From: Chersky-840 sp963810195
Lineage (GTDB): Bacteria > Actinomycetota > Acidimicrobiia > Acidimicrobiales > UBA8190
Reading direction: 5' to 3'
Assembly (NCBI GenBank): GCA_963810195.1
Contig: CAWEMO010000001.1
Location: forward strand, 1,240,001 to 1,304,000
Length of the DNA stretch: 64,000 nucleotides
The position numbers were made by a program, and so were the translations under genes. The notes below the pieces were generated by a model. The model was not told the origin of the DNA, did not search any database, and saw only the letters and a list, made by a program, of their open reading frames with translations. Below are positions 8,682 through 17,421 of this stretch, one piece after another; positions within the stretch are counted from its first letter, which is position 1; every line of letters starts with the position of its first letter.

Positions 8682-9383
8682 TCAGACCCGGAACTCCTGG
8701 AGGAGCACGGCGTACTCGCACCCCGCGGCCATGCCCCCGTACCCCGCGATGTTGCGCAGGAACTCATCAGGATCGAAGCCGGTGCCCAGCCCGTCGATGT
8801 AGGCCTGATGCTCGCGCAACGAGGCCACGCCGTCGTCGATCGTCGCCGTCACGTCGACGAAGTGCGTGGGTGTCGACATGCCCACCACGTAGAGGGCCTT
8901 GATCCCCTGCCAGGGGTCACCGAGCTCCGGGAACATCCAACGGTTGGCGGCGTCCCGGCAGGCGTCGAGCGTCGCCAACCCGACAGCCCGGTGATCGGAG
9001 TGGTTGACGCCGCCGCCCTCACCCCAGGTGAGCTCGAAATTCATGGTGAGCACGACCTCGGGACGCAGCCTCCGCAGGGCCCCGGCCAGGTCACGACGCA
9101 GCGCCAAACCAAGCTCGACGCTCCCGTCGGCATGCCCCAGGAATTCGACGTGGCCGACGCCGACCCGTGCCGCGCTGCGCCGCTGCTCCTCCTCGCGGAG
9201 GGGACCGGCCCGCTCGGGAGCCAGGGCGTCGATGCCAGCCTCCCCCCTCGTGGCCAGCACGTAGGACACCTCCTTGCCCTGCGCGGTCCACCGGGCCACC
9301 GCACTGGCGGCGCCGTACTCCAGATCGTCCGGGTGCGCCACGATCGCCACCGCCCGAGCCCACTTCTCGTCGACCGCCTGCAT
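8682..9383 (-). CDS. PIG-L (LmbE-like) family deacetylase
   Basis: A 233-residue zinc-dependent N-acetyl sugar deacetylase fold; family members include MshB and Mca of mycothiol metabolism. The metal and catalytic motif AHPDDLEYG (about 16-24) and the third ligand region NHSDHRAVG (about 125-133) are both intact. Substrate cannot be assigned, but in actinobacteria these enzymes often act on GlcNAc-inositol or antibiotic intermediates. The conserved end LRNIAGYGGMAAGCEYA is part of a recurring actinobacterial subgroup. It is convergent with the ABC exporter and divergent from the membrane protein at 9423. Confidence 0.9.
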   Translation of the reverse strand: MQAVDEKWARAVAIVAHPDDLEYGAASAVARWTAQGKEVSYVLATRGEAGIDALAPERAGPLREEEQRRSAARVGVGHVEFLGHADGSVELGLALRRDLAGALRRLRPEVVLTMNFELTWGEGGGVNHSDHRAVGLATLDACRDAANRWMFPELGDPWQGIKALYVVGMSTPTHFVDVTATIDDGVASLREHQAYIDGLGTGFDPDEFLRNIAGYGGMAAGCEYAVLLQEFRV

Positions 9384-9422
9384 CGCTCCCTCCCGGTTCG
9401 GGTGTGCCTCGAAGACTGTGCC

Positions 9423-10202
9423 ATGTCACTCGCCGTCCAGACACGACGACCCGTCTCCTGCTTCGATTACGCGGTGGAGTACCTCCCGGAGCTGGCGACG
9501 GTCTCACCCCTCGCCTACTGGTCGACGGTGGCCGTGGCCGGCGGCGGCTGTGCCGTGCTGTGCGCGGTGGGCCGGCGGCGCCCGGGCCCGTGGCGGATCG
9601 TGACGGCCCGGGTCATCTCGCTCCTGCTCCTGGCGGACGCGGTCAGCTACAGCGTGGGGCTGGCCGTGCAGGGGACGTGGTCACCCAAGACGTCGCTGCC
9701 CCTGGCGCTGTGCGACGTCGGCGTGCTGGTGGCCTCCGCGGCCTGCTGGTGGCGCGTCACCCTCCTGGTCGAACTGACCTACTTCTGGGGTCTGGCCGGC
9801 ACCCTGCAGGCCGTGATCACCCCCGACCTCAACGTGGGGTTCCCTCATCTCGTCTTCTTCGAGTACCTGGTCGGGCACGTCGGGATCGTGGTCGGCGCGC
9901 TGTTCCTCGTGGTCGGGATGGGGATCGCACCGCGGAGACGAGCGGTGGTCCGGGTCTTCACCATCACCCTCGGCTACACCGCCCTGGTCGGGATCGTGGA
10001 CGCGCTCACCGGAGCCAACTACATGTTCCTGCGCTCGCCCCCTGGGGAATGGACGCTGCTACGCGTGCTGGGTCCGTGGCCCTGGTACGTCCTCAGCGCG
10101 GCGGGCGTCGCCCTCGTGCTCCTGACGCTCCTCGACGCCCCGTTCTGGCGGCGACGCCGGCGAGCAACACGAAACCCCTCCGAGCCCGCGACGATCCCCT
10201 GA
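9423..10202 (+). CDS. TIGR02206/YwaF-type integral membrane protein
   Basis: A 259-residue protein with about seven transmembrane helices and a basic C-terminus (WRRRRRATRNP). The segment TSLPLALCDVGVLVASAACW, then LTYFWGLAGTLQAVITPDL and FPHLVFFEYLVGHVGIVVG, matches the YwaF/TIGR02206 family, whose role is unknown. ATG at 9423 was chosen because it follows the divergent gene's start region and gives the family's usual length; the frame is open further upstream but overlaps the deacetylase gene. Confidence 0.82.
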   Translation: MSLAVQTRRPVSCFDYAVEYLPELATVSPLAYWSTVAVAGGGCAVLCAVGRRRPGPWRIVTARVISLLLLADAVSYSVGLAVQGTWSPKTSLPLALCDVGVLVASAACWWRVTLLVELTYFWGLAGTLQAVITPDLNVGFPHLVFFEYLVGHVGIVVGALFLVVGMGIAPRRRAVVRVFTITLGYTALVGIVDALTGANYMFLRSPPGEWTLLRVLGPWPWYVLSAAGVALVLLTLLDAPFWRRRRRATRNPSEPATIP

Positions 10203-10267
10203 AGACGACCAGGCCTTGGGTGCCGACTCCCCCTGGGCGCGGTCAACAGCCACCACGGGGAGGCTCG

Positions 10268-10926
10268 TCAGAGCGTGGCCGCGCTACGACCCGGATCGAT
10301 CACGGCCGTGTCGATTTGCATGTACGGAGCAGGGTTGGCCAGGTCGACCTTGAAATCGTCCGTCGTATTTCGTCCGCTGTCGCCACCCAGGCACAACGTG
10401 ACGCGGGCCGCCTTGTCGGTGTAATAACCCGTGTACCTGCCGCCGAGGAGGAGACCGAACTCGCCCGAACACCCGGCAACGGAACCAGCGGACACGCTCT
10501 TGACCGAGAACAGTCCGAGGTATCCGTTGATCGTGAACTTGATGGTCGTCCTCTTCGGAATCACCCAGTACCCCGTGAGGACCTCGCTCTGGCTCGCCGT
10601 GATGTACTTCGCCGTCTTGCTGGAGCGGGGATCCGTCGTGGGCAGCCTGGCGTTCTTTCCGCCGCTCGTGATGAACGAACTGTCGCCGGCGGGCAACCCT
10701 CCACACGTAAAGCTTCCGGCACTGACCGAGACGGGGTCACCCTTCCTGGCCGAGGTCGGCGCCCCTGCGTTGGAGAGCGCCGGTCCGAAGGTCAACGAGC
10801 CGTTGAGGCCGCTGCAGCTGATCGGGTTGGCGCCTGCTCCCGCGAAGGCCGACTGAGTCAGACGCTCACGGTGCCGATCGGAATGGTGAGTGCGGCAAGG
10901 CCCATCAGGATTCTACGAAGTCCCAT
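10268..10926 (-). pseudogene. secreted protein of unknown function, single frameshift
   Basis: ATG at 10926 follows a strong Shine-Dalgarno (AAAGGGAGGACCACC) and begins a signal peptide, MGLRRILMGLAALTIPIGTVSV, then hits TGA near 10859. Reading on in the next frame gives TQSAFAGAGANPISCSG and then a 175-residue open segment to 10268. One missing base near 10858-10865 would join a signal peptide with an AFA-G cleavage site to a mature domain of about 190 residues. The mature part is rich in Gly, Ser and Thr with four Cys, suggesting an extracellular beta-rich fold. Family not recognised. Either a sequencing error or a real null allele. Confidence 0.6.
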
Positions 10927-11187
10927 GGTGGTCCTCCCTTTCGACACGTGGGAGCTCGGCGCCAACGGCATCAGCACGACCCGCTCTCGTGCCATCCCCG
11001 GCGCCCGGCACTAGCCATTGAAACATGCGGCACGATGCCAATCGACGTCAATGGTGACGAGCAGCGGGCTTGGGCGCCACCGATCATGACGCCAACGCAC
11101 AGAAGTCGTGACACACCGCCCTGCCGGGATGGCATGCCTGCCTGATGCTCATCGCAATCCTCCTGGCGCGGAACCGCACGTCCACGG

Positions 11188-11202
11188 GGGGTTGGAAACC
11201 CC
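11188..11202. terminator. hairpin after the GNAT gene
   Basis: GGGGTT-GGA-AACCCC forms a perfect 6-bp stem just downstream of the minus-strand GNAT stop at 11212. No T run follows, so it is only a possible terminator. Confidence 0.3.
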
Positions 11203-11211
11203 GGTCCGGAG

Positions 11212-12054
11212 CTACGACCCCGCACGAGGTGTCGAATTCCTGCGAGTGCGGTACACGAAGAACAGCCGACCCACCTGACCACCGAGTCTGGCGTAGGGAA
11301 CCATGGGGCCCACCCAGAGCACCTCGACGCGGTCACGGCCCATGGCCCGCAGGCGGTGCAGCGTCCCCACGAGAAGCGGTGCGCCCACTCCCTTTCCGAT
11401 CAGGTCCGGACGTGAGGCGACGGGCCCCAACGTGCCCACCCGGTTGACGTCGTAGGCGCAGAACGCGGTGATGTCGTCTTCGTCGCGGCGTAGCACCAGC
11501 GAGCCCTGGTCGAAGGCACGCATCGCCTCACCCCTCCAATTCGGCCAGTGCCGGGCCATCCACTGTTCGATCTCGACCCGGTCCTCGGTCCCGGGCTCGA
11601 CGGCGAGCCCGGGGTCGGGGGGCAGTCCGGTCAGCTCGAGGTCGATGTTGTAATTGGTCTCCTCGCGCCAGTAGTGGTGTCGCTCGAGCAGACAGCACAA
11701 CTCCGTCTCCTCCACGGGCACCCCGGGGAACAAGAAGTAGGGCGGATCAGCTCCGACCGTGATCACCGACACGCCCTCGAGGTCGTCCTCGGCCGCCCGG
11801 AGCAGGGCGTGGCCCAGACCTCGTCCCCGGTGGGCGGGGTCGAGCACCAACAACCGGATGTACCCGTCGGTCTGGTCGCGCACGACGGCGACGACGCCGA
11901 CCCCGGGGGCGCACCGCACCACCGCCGGCTGATCGGGCGCGAAGAGGGTGCGCTCCAGCTCGAGCGCCGAGGGCGCGTCGGGCATGGAGCGGGCACAGAT
12001 CCGCGCGATCTCGTCGAGAGCCTCCGGGCCCACGACGGGCAATTCGATGCTCAT
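11212..12054 (-). CDS. GNAT-family N-acetyltransferase, probably two domains
   Basis: A 280-residue protein. Residues 55-110 carry the acetyl-CoA site of GNAT enzymes: VVAVVRDQTDGYIRLLVLDP followed by the pyrophosphate loop HRGRGLGHALLRAAE (about 75-89). The second half (about 135-270) has a weaker GNAT-like pattern, including LGPVASRPDLIGKGVGAPLL, so this looks like a tandem GNAT. Substrate unknown. Its start overlaps the stop of the phosphotransferase-like gene upstream by 4 nt (ATGA), so the two form an operon; small-molecule modification is a reasonable guess. Confidence 0.83.
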   Translation of the reverse strand: MSIELPVVGPEALDEIARICARSMPDAPSALELERTLFAPDQPAVVRCAPGVGVVAVVRDQTDGYIRLLVLDPAHRGRGLGHALLRAAEDDLEGVSVITVGADPPYFLFPGVPVEETELCCLLERHHYWREETNYNIDLELTGLPPDPGLAVEPGTEDRVEIEQWMARHWPNWRGEAMRAFDQGSLVLRRDEDDITAFCAYDVNRVGTLGPVASRPDLIGKGVGAPLLVGTLHRLRAMGRDRVEVLWVGPMVPYARLGGQVGRLFFVYRTRRNSTPRAGS

Positions 12055-13163
12055 GAGCTCTTCTCCCGCCCGGGCCCGGGAGGTCCGCTGTCACCGGCGG
12101 GTTGGTCGTCTGCGGCGCGGTCGGCGCGGTCGGCGCGGTCGGCGCGAAAGGCTCGGGCGAAACACGCTCGGGATTCGGCGTGGACTTCGAGCATGAGCGC
12201 CGTGAGCCGGAGCTGGGTCCGGCACCGGTCCAGGTTCTGGCCGACGCGGGAGGTGGCGAAGTACCGGTCACCGGCGACGTGGTCGGCCAGGAAGCGCAGC
12301 GCATTCTCGACGGCCATCTGTGGTCCCCCCAGTGCCATGGCGTCGATCTCCGCCCGCGTCACGGGGGGACCGGCGGCGAGGTAGCCCGAGGCCAGCGCGT
12401 CCACAAGCTCCAGGTCGAAGTCGACCGCCGAGACGTCCCGAGCGTCCTCGGGGGCATGCGTGGCGGCGGTGCGGACGAGCTCACCCACGTCGTACACGAT
12501 GTGACCCGGCATCGTGGTGTCGAGATCGATCACGCAGGCTGCCCGGCCGGTCTCGGCGTCGAATCGCACATTCGACAGCTTGGCGTCGTTGTGGACGACG
12601 TGCACGGGTGGACGCGCGACGGAGGCGAGCTCGTCGGCGACCTGCCGGGCGAGCCGCCGGGCCCGGTCGAGGGCGTCGGTCCGGCTGGGAAGATCGTGGA
12701 ACCGCTCGATGGTCGCCCTCAGCGGTAGCCCCGGGAGGTCCGCCATCACCACCAGGTAGTCGGCGAAGGCGCGCCCCGCCTCGAACGCGTCGGCGGGACC
12801 GCCGGGGGCGTCGAGCCCCACCGTCGTCTCGAGATAATGGAACGCGCGCCAGCGCGATGCGTCGGCCGCCCGAAACGACAAGGCGCCGTCATGGGTGGCG
12901 ACCAGATCCCGTCCGTGCCGGCCATGCCCCCGCAGATGCGCCGCCACCCGTTCCACGTTCGACCACAAGGTGTCCACGTCTGCGAACGCCCGGTCGTTGA
13001 CCCGTTGCAGGACATGGCGCCCACTCGAGCAGCTGATCAGGAAATTGCGGTGAACATGGCCGACGGCCAGCGGCTCCGCCCCGAGCAGGGCACCGCGGAA
13101 GCAGAACGCGTCCCTGACTTCCGGGGGCGGCTCCCAATTGAGAGGTCCATCCACCTCGTCCAT
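12051..13163 (-). CDS. aminoglycoside-phosphotransferase/NahK-like kinase
   Basis: About 370 residues with a protein-kinase-like fold. The catalytic loop is VVHNDAKLSNVRFD (His-Asn-Asp, then Asn) and the metal-binding motif CVIDLDTTMPG follows. The N-terminal PLAVGHVHRNFLISCSSG resembles the nucleotide loop of N-acetylhexosamine 1-kinases and homoserine-kinase-like proteins, so a sugar or amino-alcohol substrate is likely. ATG at 13163 (MDEVDGPLNWEPPPE) is preferred; the longer frame would run into the divergent cytochrome b gene. The C-terminus has a 9-bp repeat (GCGGTCGGC on the plus strand) encoding RADRADRAD, then a Pro/Gly tail. Overlaps the GNAT gene by 4 nt. Confidence 0.82.
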   Translation of the reverse strand: MDEVDGPLNWEPPPEVRDAFCFRGALLGAEPLAVGHVHRNFLISCSSGRHVLQRVNDRAFADVDTLWSNVERVAAHLRGHGRHGRDLVATHDGALSFRAADASRWRAFHYLETTVGLDAPGGPADAFEAGRAFADYLVVMADLPGLPLRATIERFHDLPSRTDALDRARRLARQVADELASVARPPVHVVHNDAKLSNVRFDAETGRAACVIDLDTTMPGHIVYDVGELVRTAATHAPEDARDVSAVDFDLELVDALASGYLAAGPPVTRAEIDAMALGGPQMAVENALRFLADHVAGDRYFATSRVGQNLDRCRTQLRLTALMLEVHAESRACFARAFRADRADRADRAADDQPAGDSGPPGPGREKSS

Positions 13164-13265
13164 GGTGGCATCGGCGAGGCCCGACGACACGACGTGGGCA
13201 GGGTCCGGGGCGGGCCGGCCCCACCGGGTTAGGCTGCGGCTCGAGATCCGAGGAGGGTCGCCGTT

Positions 13266-15116
13266 ATGGTCACCCATACCTTGTTCGCCGCCCTGGGGAA
13301 TCTCGACAGCCCCGGCCGGTACGTCACCTGGTCGATCTTCACGGTCTCAGTGGCCAACCTGGTCCTGATCGCGGTGATGGTCGTGATCTTCGGCGCCGCA
13401 CTGGCCATCCCCTTCCCGGGCCACAGACGAGATGCAGGGTCGGCGACGCCCGACGACTCCGCCGACAGTGACACCACGCCATCGGGCCCCGCCCAGGCGC
13501 GAACCTCGACGGACGACCTCGGCGACGACGCCGACGCCGGCATGTGGACCTCGCGGCTGCGCCGCCGCGCCCTGCGCGCTCTACCGCCGGGCAAGCTGCT
13601 CCCCGACCGCCAACCCGCCTATGTGGCATCGTGGGTCTACGTCTTCGGCGTCGCCAGCCTGGCCACCCTGGCCCTGGCCATCGTCTCGGGCTTCGCCATC
13701 GCCCTCGGTGGCACCGACTGGTGGCACACCGACCCGGTCGGGCATTTCTTCAACAGCCTCCACCTGTGGAGCGTCGAGGCGTTCATGGCCTTCTTGGTCA
13801 TCCACCTGTGGGGCAAATTCTGGATGGCGGCCTGGCGTGGCCGGCGGGCGCTCACCTGGGTCACCGGCGTCGTCGCCTTCGTAGCGTCGGTGGTCGAATG
13901 CTTCACCGGCTACCTGTCACAGCAGAACTTCGACTCCCAGTGGATCTCCACGAGCGGCAAGGACGCCTTCGACGCCGTGGGCGTGGGCGCGTTCTTCAAC
14001 CTGATGAACGTGGGCCAGATGCTGCTCTGGCACGTGGTGCTGATCCCGATCATCCTCATCGCCCTCGTCGGTGCGCACATCCTGGCGGTACGGGTGCGAG
14101 GCGTCGTGCACCCCCTCCCCGCCCGTCCGGCCCGGGGCCGGGCCGCCCGCCGGGCGGCGGCGGCGGCGGACGCGGCCGAGTGGCGAGGGCCCAAACGCCG
14201 CTACGACATCGTGAAGGAAGCCACCGTGGCCACCCTCGTCGCCCTGATCCTGGTGGTCGCCCTGGCCGGGCTGCTCTCCTCTCCGGACGTCCCCCCCGTC
14301 ACGGTCGCGTCCTGGGCCCAGATCGCGCCGGCCGACTTCATCGCCACTGCGGCCAGCGAACTGGCCGGCACGAGCGAGACGGCCACCTACGGACCGCCGT
14401 ACACCCACACGAGCGGGGCTGCCCAGAGCATCCTCTTCTCCCCCGCCACCATCGTCGGGATCCGCCAGCCGATCGACGCCGCCCAGACCTTCGTGCTGGC
14501 GCCGCTGTCGAAGGTCGCTCCCACCGATCCCACCCTGGCCGCCGCCCTCGCCCGGTACCAGAGTGCGTCCTCGTCGACCCAGGCCGGCTGGAACACCGCC
14601 TACGCGAAAGCCGTCACCCATGTGACGTTCCGCAACGGCAACCCGGTCGTGCCCGCGGCGGCCGACGGGCCGATTCCGACCATGCTGGCCGCCGAGGTCA
14701 CCCTGGCCCGCAGCGGCGCCATCGACGCGGACCTCCTCGCCAACCACGCCTTCTACGGCACCGACTTCACCAAGCCGCTGCTGTTCCTCGAGGACGGCCA
14801 GTACTTCACCAACGTCGCCACCGCCCAGCACCTCACTGGCGCGCAGTGGGGTGTCATGAACGAGACCGGCAGCTACCCCGGCCAGCCCTGGCTGTGGCTG
14901 TACACCCTGTGGTACCAGGTGCCCGGCTTCGTCAATTCCCCCAACGTCGACCTCATCGCCATCTACCTCACCGGCGTCGCCACCATCCTCCTCCTCGCCG
15001 TGCCCTTCCTGCCGGGGCTGCGCGACATCCCCCGCCTCGTCCCCGTCCACCGTCTCATCTGGCGTGACTGGAACACGCGCAGCGGCACTCCGCCGGGCGG
15101 CGACCCCGAAGACTGA
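13266..15116 (+). CDS. cytochrome b (bc/b6-type) with large extracytoplasmic domain
   Basis: A 616-residue membrane protein. A first helix (about 20-48) precedes a 70-residue polar cytoplasmic loop. Then comes a four-helix cytochrome b core with the two bis-His haem pairs: FNSLHLWSVEAFMAFLVIHL (13 residues between the His) and LLWHVVLIPIILIALVGAH (14 between). Spacing of 13 and 14 is the cytochrome b6 pattern. After a basic loop (RPARGRAARRAAAAADAAEW) there is another helix, a 220-residue Ala/Thr-rich outer domain, and a last helix (about 575-593). No Rieske protein or cytochrome c1 is adjacent, so its redox partner is unknown. GAGGAGGGTCGCCGTTATG gives a Shine-Dalgarno. Confidence 0.85.
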   Translation: MVTHTLFAALGNLDSPGRYVTWSIFTVSVANLVLIAVMVVIFGAALAIPFPGHRRDAGSATPDDSADSDTTPSGPAQARTSTDDLGDDADAGMWTSRLRRRALRALPPGKLLPDRQPAYVASWVYVFGVASLATLALAIVSGFAIALGGTDWWHTDPVGHFFNSLHLWSVEAFMAFLVIHLWGKFWMAAWRGRRALTWVTGVVAFVASVVECFTGYLSQQNFDSQWISTSGKDAFDAVGVGAFFNLMNVGQMLLWHVVLIPIILIALVGAHILAVRVRGVVHPLPARPARGRAARRAAAAADAAEWRGPKRRYDIVKEATVATLVALILVVALAGLLSSPDVPPVTVASWAQIAPADFIATAASELAGTSETATYGPPYTHTSGAAQSILFSPATIVGIRQPIDAAQTFVLAPLSKVAPTDPTLAAALARYQSASSSTQAGWNTAYAKAVTHVTFRNGNPVVPAAADGPIPTMLAAEVTLARSGAIDADLLANHAFYGTDFTKPLLFLEDGQYFTNVATAQHLTGAQWGVMNETGSYPGQPWLWLYTLWYQVPGFVNSPNVDLIAIYLTGVATILLLAVPFLPGLRDIPRLVPVHRLIWRDWNTRSGTPPGGDPED

Positions 15117-15137
15117 GCCATACGGGAAGGGCCCGCC

Positions 15138-15163
15138 CCGGGCGCGCACCGTCGCGCGCCGGG
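15138..15163. terminator. GC-rich hairpin between convergent genes
   Basis: GGCGCGC (15141-15147) pairs with GCGCGCC (15154-15160) around ACCGTC, extended by two pairs across one mismatch. It lies in the gap between the convergent stops at 15116 and 15174. Confidence 0.4.
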
Positions 15164-15173
15164 CCGACCGGTT

Positions 15174-16175
15174 TCACGAGGGCGCGATGGCGCCCCGGAC
15201 CTGGACTCCCACGGCGCTGATGCGGACGGGGAGCACCCGCCAGCTCCCGTCTGCCGCGGCCACAACCTGGTCGAGTGCTTGTTTGTGCCCGGGAGTGGCG
15301 CTCAAGACCGTGAGCGATCCGCCGTCTCCTCCCGCCCCGTTGACCTTCCAGCCGATGGCACCGTGTGCCGCCGCGACGTCGATCACCCTCGATGCATCGA
15401 CGCCCACCAGCTCGGCGTGCAAGGACCTCTGGGCCTCGGTGTTGGCGATCATGGCCCGACCGAAGGCGCGCAGGTCCCTGGCCACGACGGCATCGCGCGC
15501 CGCCTCTGCCGCCTCGCGCAGGTGCGAGAACGCCGTCGACGTCCGCGACGCCAGGTCCTCGATCACCCGCTGATGCACGCCCGAGGAGTCGTGGGCGCGA
15601 CCCAACAAGACCAGCGTCAACCGGGCGCCCAGGTCCTCCCACACTCCCAGGGCGTGCACGACGGCCTCCGGGTACGGTTCGATCTCCAGGTAGTTGATCC
15701 CGCCGAAGGCCGCGCTCAACTGGTCCTGGATCCCGCTCTGGGCACCGAGGACGTCGACTTCGAGGCGATGGGCCGCGTAGGCGACCTCGCGTGGCGGCAC
15801 CTCCTCGGAACGCGTCGCCCACAACGCGCCCACGAGGGCAACCGCCACCGCTGCGGACGTCCCGGTGCCGCACCCGGCCGGGACAGCGGAACGGACGCCG
15901 ACCTCCACCGTGAGGTCCGCGGGGGGTGGGAACGCGTCGATGGCCGCCTCCAACAGGGGGTGGCGGGCGGCCCGGGACGCGCCGGGGACGACCGGGTAGC
16001 GATGGCCGAAGTTCGCCACGTCGAGCACCACGGGGTCCGGTCCCACCGTGGTGCGGATGGAGACCTCCACCCCGGGGGCCACGGCGATGTTGAGAACCCG
16101 GCCCGGCCCGCCGAACCAGGTGTCGGTCCACCCGCCGTTGTCACAGATGCGGACCGGCGCCCACGCCTCGATCAC
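15174..16175 (-). CDS. GHMP-family sugar kinase
   Basis: About 333 residues. GHMP kinases phosphorylate small metabolites such as sugars, mevalonate or homoserine. The N-terminal motif APVRICDNGGWTDTWFGG (about 5-22) is the sugar-binding start seen in heptose and fuco/arabinokinase-like members. The ATP loop is SAVPAGCGTGTSAAVAVA (about 96-113). The C-terminal motif 3, KVNGAGGDGGSLTVLS, is present. GTG at 16175 was chosen because it begins VIEAWAPVRIC; the open frame continues upstream but overlaps the repeat-protein gene. Five bases separate the two genes, so they are probably co-transcribed. The substrate is likely a sugar used for surface glycans. Confidence 0.85.
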   Translation of the reverse strand: MIEAWAPVRICDNGGWTDTWFGGPGRVLNIAVAPGVEVSIRTTVGPDPVVLDVANFGHRYPVVPGASRAARHPLLEAAIDAFPPPADLTVEVGVRSAVPAGCGTGTSAAVAVALVGALWATRSEEVPPREVAYAAHRLEVDVLGAQSGIQDQLSAAFGGINYLEIEPYPEAVVHALGVWEDLGARLTLVLLGRAHDSSGVHQRVIEDLASRTSTAFSHLREAAEAARDAVVARDLRAFGRAMIANTEAQRSLHAELVGVDASRVIDVAAAHGAIGWKVNGAGGDGGSLTVLSATPGHKQALDQVVAAADGSWRVLPVRISAVGVQVRGAIAPS

Positions 16176-16179
16176 TTCT

Positions 16180-17421
16180 CTACCAGGGAAGGCCCGAACC
16201 CGCCGCCGACCCGTGAAAGCGGGCGTCGCCGAAGGCGAAGATGCCCCCGTCGGCGCCCACCAGCCAGTAGCCGAGCCCGTCGGGCGTGCGTGCCATGCCG
16301 ACGATCGGAGCCGCCGGAACCACGCCCAGTGCGGGCAACGAGCCGTAGAACGGTGCGTCGCCGAATCCGAAGATGCCCCCGTCCGTGCCGACCTCCCAGT
16401 GACCCCCGCCGTCGGCGGAGATGGCGGCACCGGAGACGAGGGTGGCGAGCGCGATCGGCGCGTGGGACGGTGCGGAGGCATCGCCCAGCGCGTCGGCCTG
16501 GAGGCCTGTCGCGGTCGGGATGACGTAGCCCGTGCCGCCGGGCGAAAGCAGCAGGGCGACCTTGGCCACCCCGTCCCGGGCGGCACCCAAGTACCTGGCG
16601 TCGCCCAATGCGAAGACCCCGCCGTCGGCTCCCACCAACCAGTAGCCCTTGCCGTCAGGTGTCGGGGTGATGCCCACGATCACCCCGGCGGGGGTGACGC
16701 CCGCGGTGCGCAGCGAGCCGAAGAACCCGGCATCGCCGAATGCGAAGACCCCGCCGTCGGCTCCCGCCAGCCAGTAGCCCCTGCCGTCGGGTGTCGACGC
16801 GATGGCGGTGACGGGCGCGGCGGGCGCGACACCCAGCCCGGGCAGCGAACCGAAGAACCCGGCGTCGCCGTAGCCGTACACCCCGCCTCCCGCCTGGGCC
16901 AGCCAGTAGCCATTGCCGTCGGGGGTGGAGGCCATCCCCACGAAGCGCGACGCGACGGGCGCGGTCCCGGTCACGTCGAAGTCCACGATCCGCGCCGGTG
17001 CATCACACGCGGGCCCGCCGAACTGCCAGGTGCCCGGGCTCACGTCGGCGCCGAGGCTGCCCTGGGTCATGGCCTGTCCCCCCACGAAGGCGGGGATCAC
17101 GAAGCTGGCCGACCAGGTGCCGTCCGAGGAGACGGGCACGTTGATCCACTCGTTGGCCTGGCCGGACCCATGTCCCTTCTGGAACGCGAGCTCCAACGTC
17201 GCGCCGCTCAACCCGGCGGCCTGCGCCGCGCAGCCCGGACCGACGTCTCCACTAAGCCGTACGACGGTTCCCACCGGGCCCGCGGTCGGGGACACGCTCA
17301 TGGTGCCCGCCTGCGCGCTGGCCGGCGTCGACTCCACGAGCAAGAGCCCCGCCGTCATCAGCACCACAGCGCCGGCGGCGGCGAGTGCCCCCCGGGCTCG
17401 CGGGGAAGAGGTCCTCACCAC
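16180..17421 (-). CDS. secreted repeat protein (GYWLVGADGG type)
   Basis: A 413-residue exported protein. Signal peptide at 1-37 (ALAAAGAVVLMTAGLLLV, cleavage near ASAQA). A beta-sandwich-like domain follows (about 38-150). Then come about six imperfect 40-45-residue repeats with the core DGxGYWLVGADGGxFxFGDAxFxGS; the fourth is degenerate (SPGGTGYVIPTATGLQADALGDA). The repeat pattern suggests a beta-propeller. I know this repeat mainly from Acidimicrobiia secreted proteins. Function unknown; surface binding or glycan recognition is an inference. The start GTG overlaps the end of the dihydroorotate-dehydrogenase-like gene upstream (TGGTGA). Confidence 0.82.
   Translation of the reverse strand: MVRTSSPRARGALAAAGAVVLMTAGLLLVESTPASAQAGTMSVSPTAGPVGTVVRLSGDVGPGCAAQAAGLSGATLELAFQKGHGSGQANEWINVPVSSDGTWSASFVIPAFVGGQAMTQGSLGADVSPGTWQFGGPACDAPARIVDFDVTGTAPVASRFVGMASTPDGNGYWLAQAGGGVYGYGDAGFFGSLPGLGVAPAAPVTAIASTPDGRGYWLAGADGGVFAFGDAGFFGSLRTAGVTPAGVIVGITPTPDGKGYWLVGADGGVFALGDARYLGAARDGVAKVALLLSPGGTGYVIPTATGLQADALGDASAPSHAPIALATLVSGAAISADGGGHWEVGTDGGIFGFGDAPFYGSLPALGVVPAAPIVGMARTPDGLGYWLVGADGGIFAFGDARFHGSAAGSGLPW

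Noticed and set aside
12118..12150. GCGGTCGGC repeat as an independent element
   Set aside because: It is in frame within the C-terminal tail of the kinase-like gene (RADRADRAD) and needs no separate explanation.
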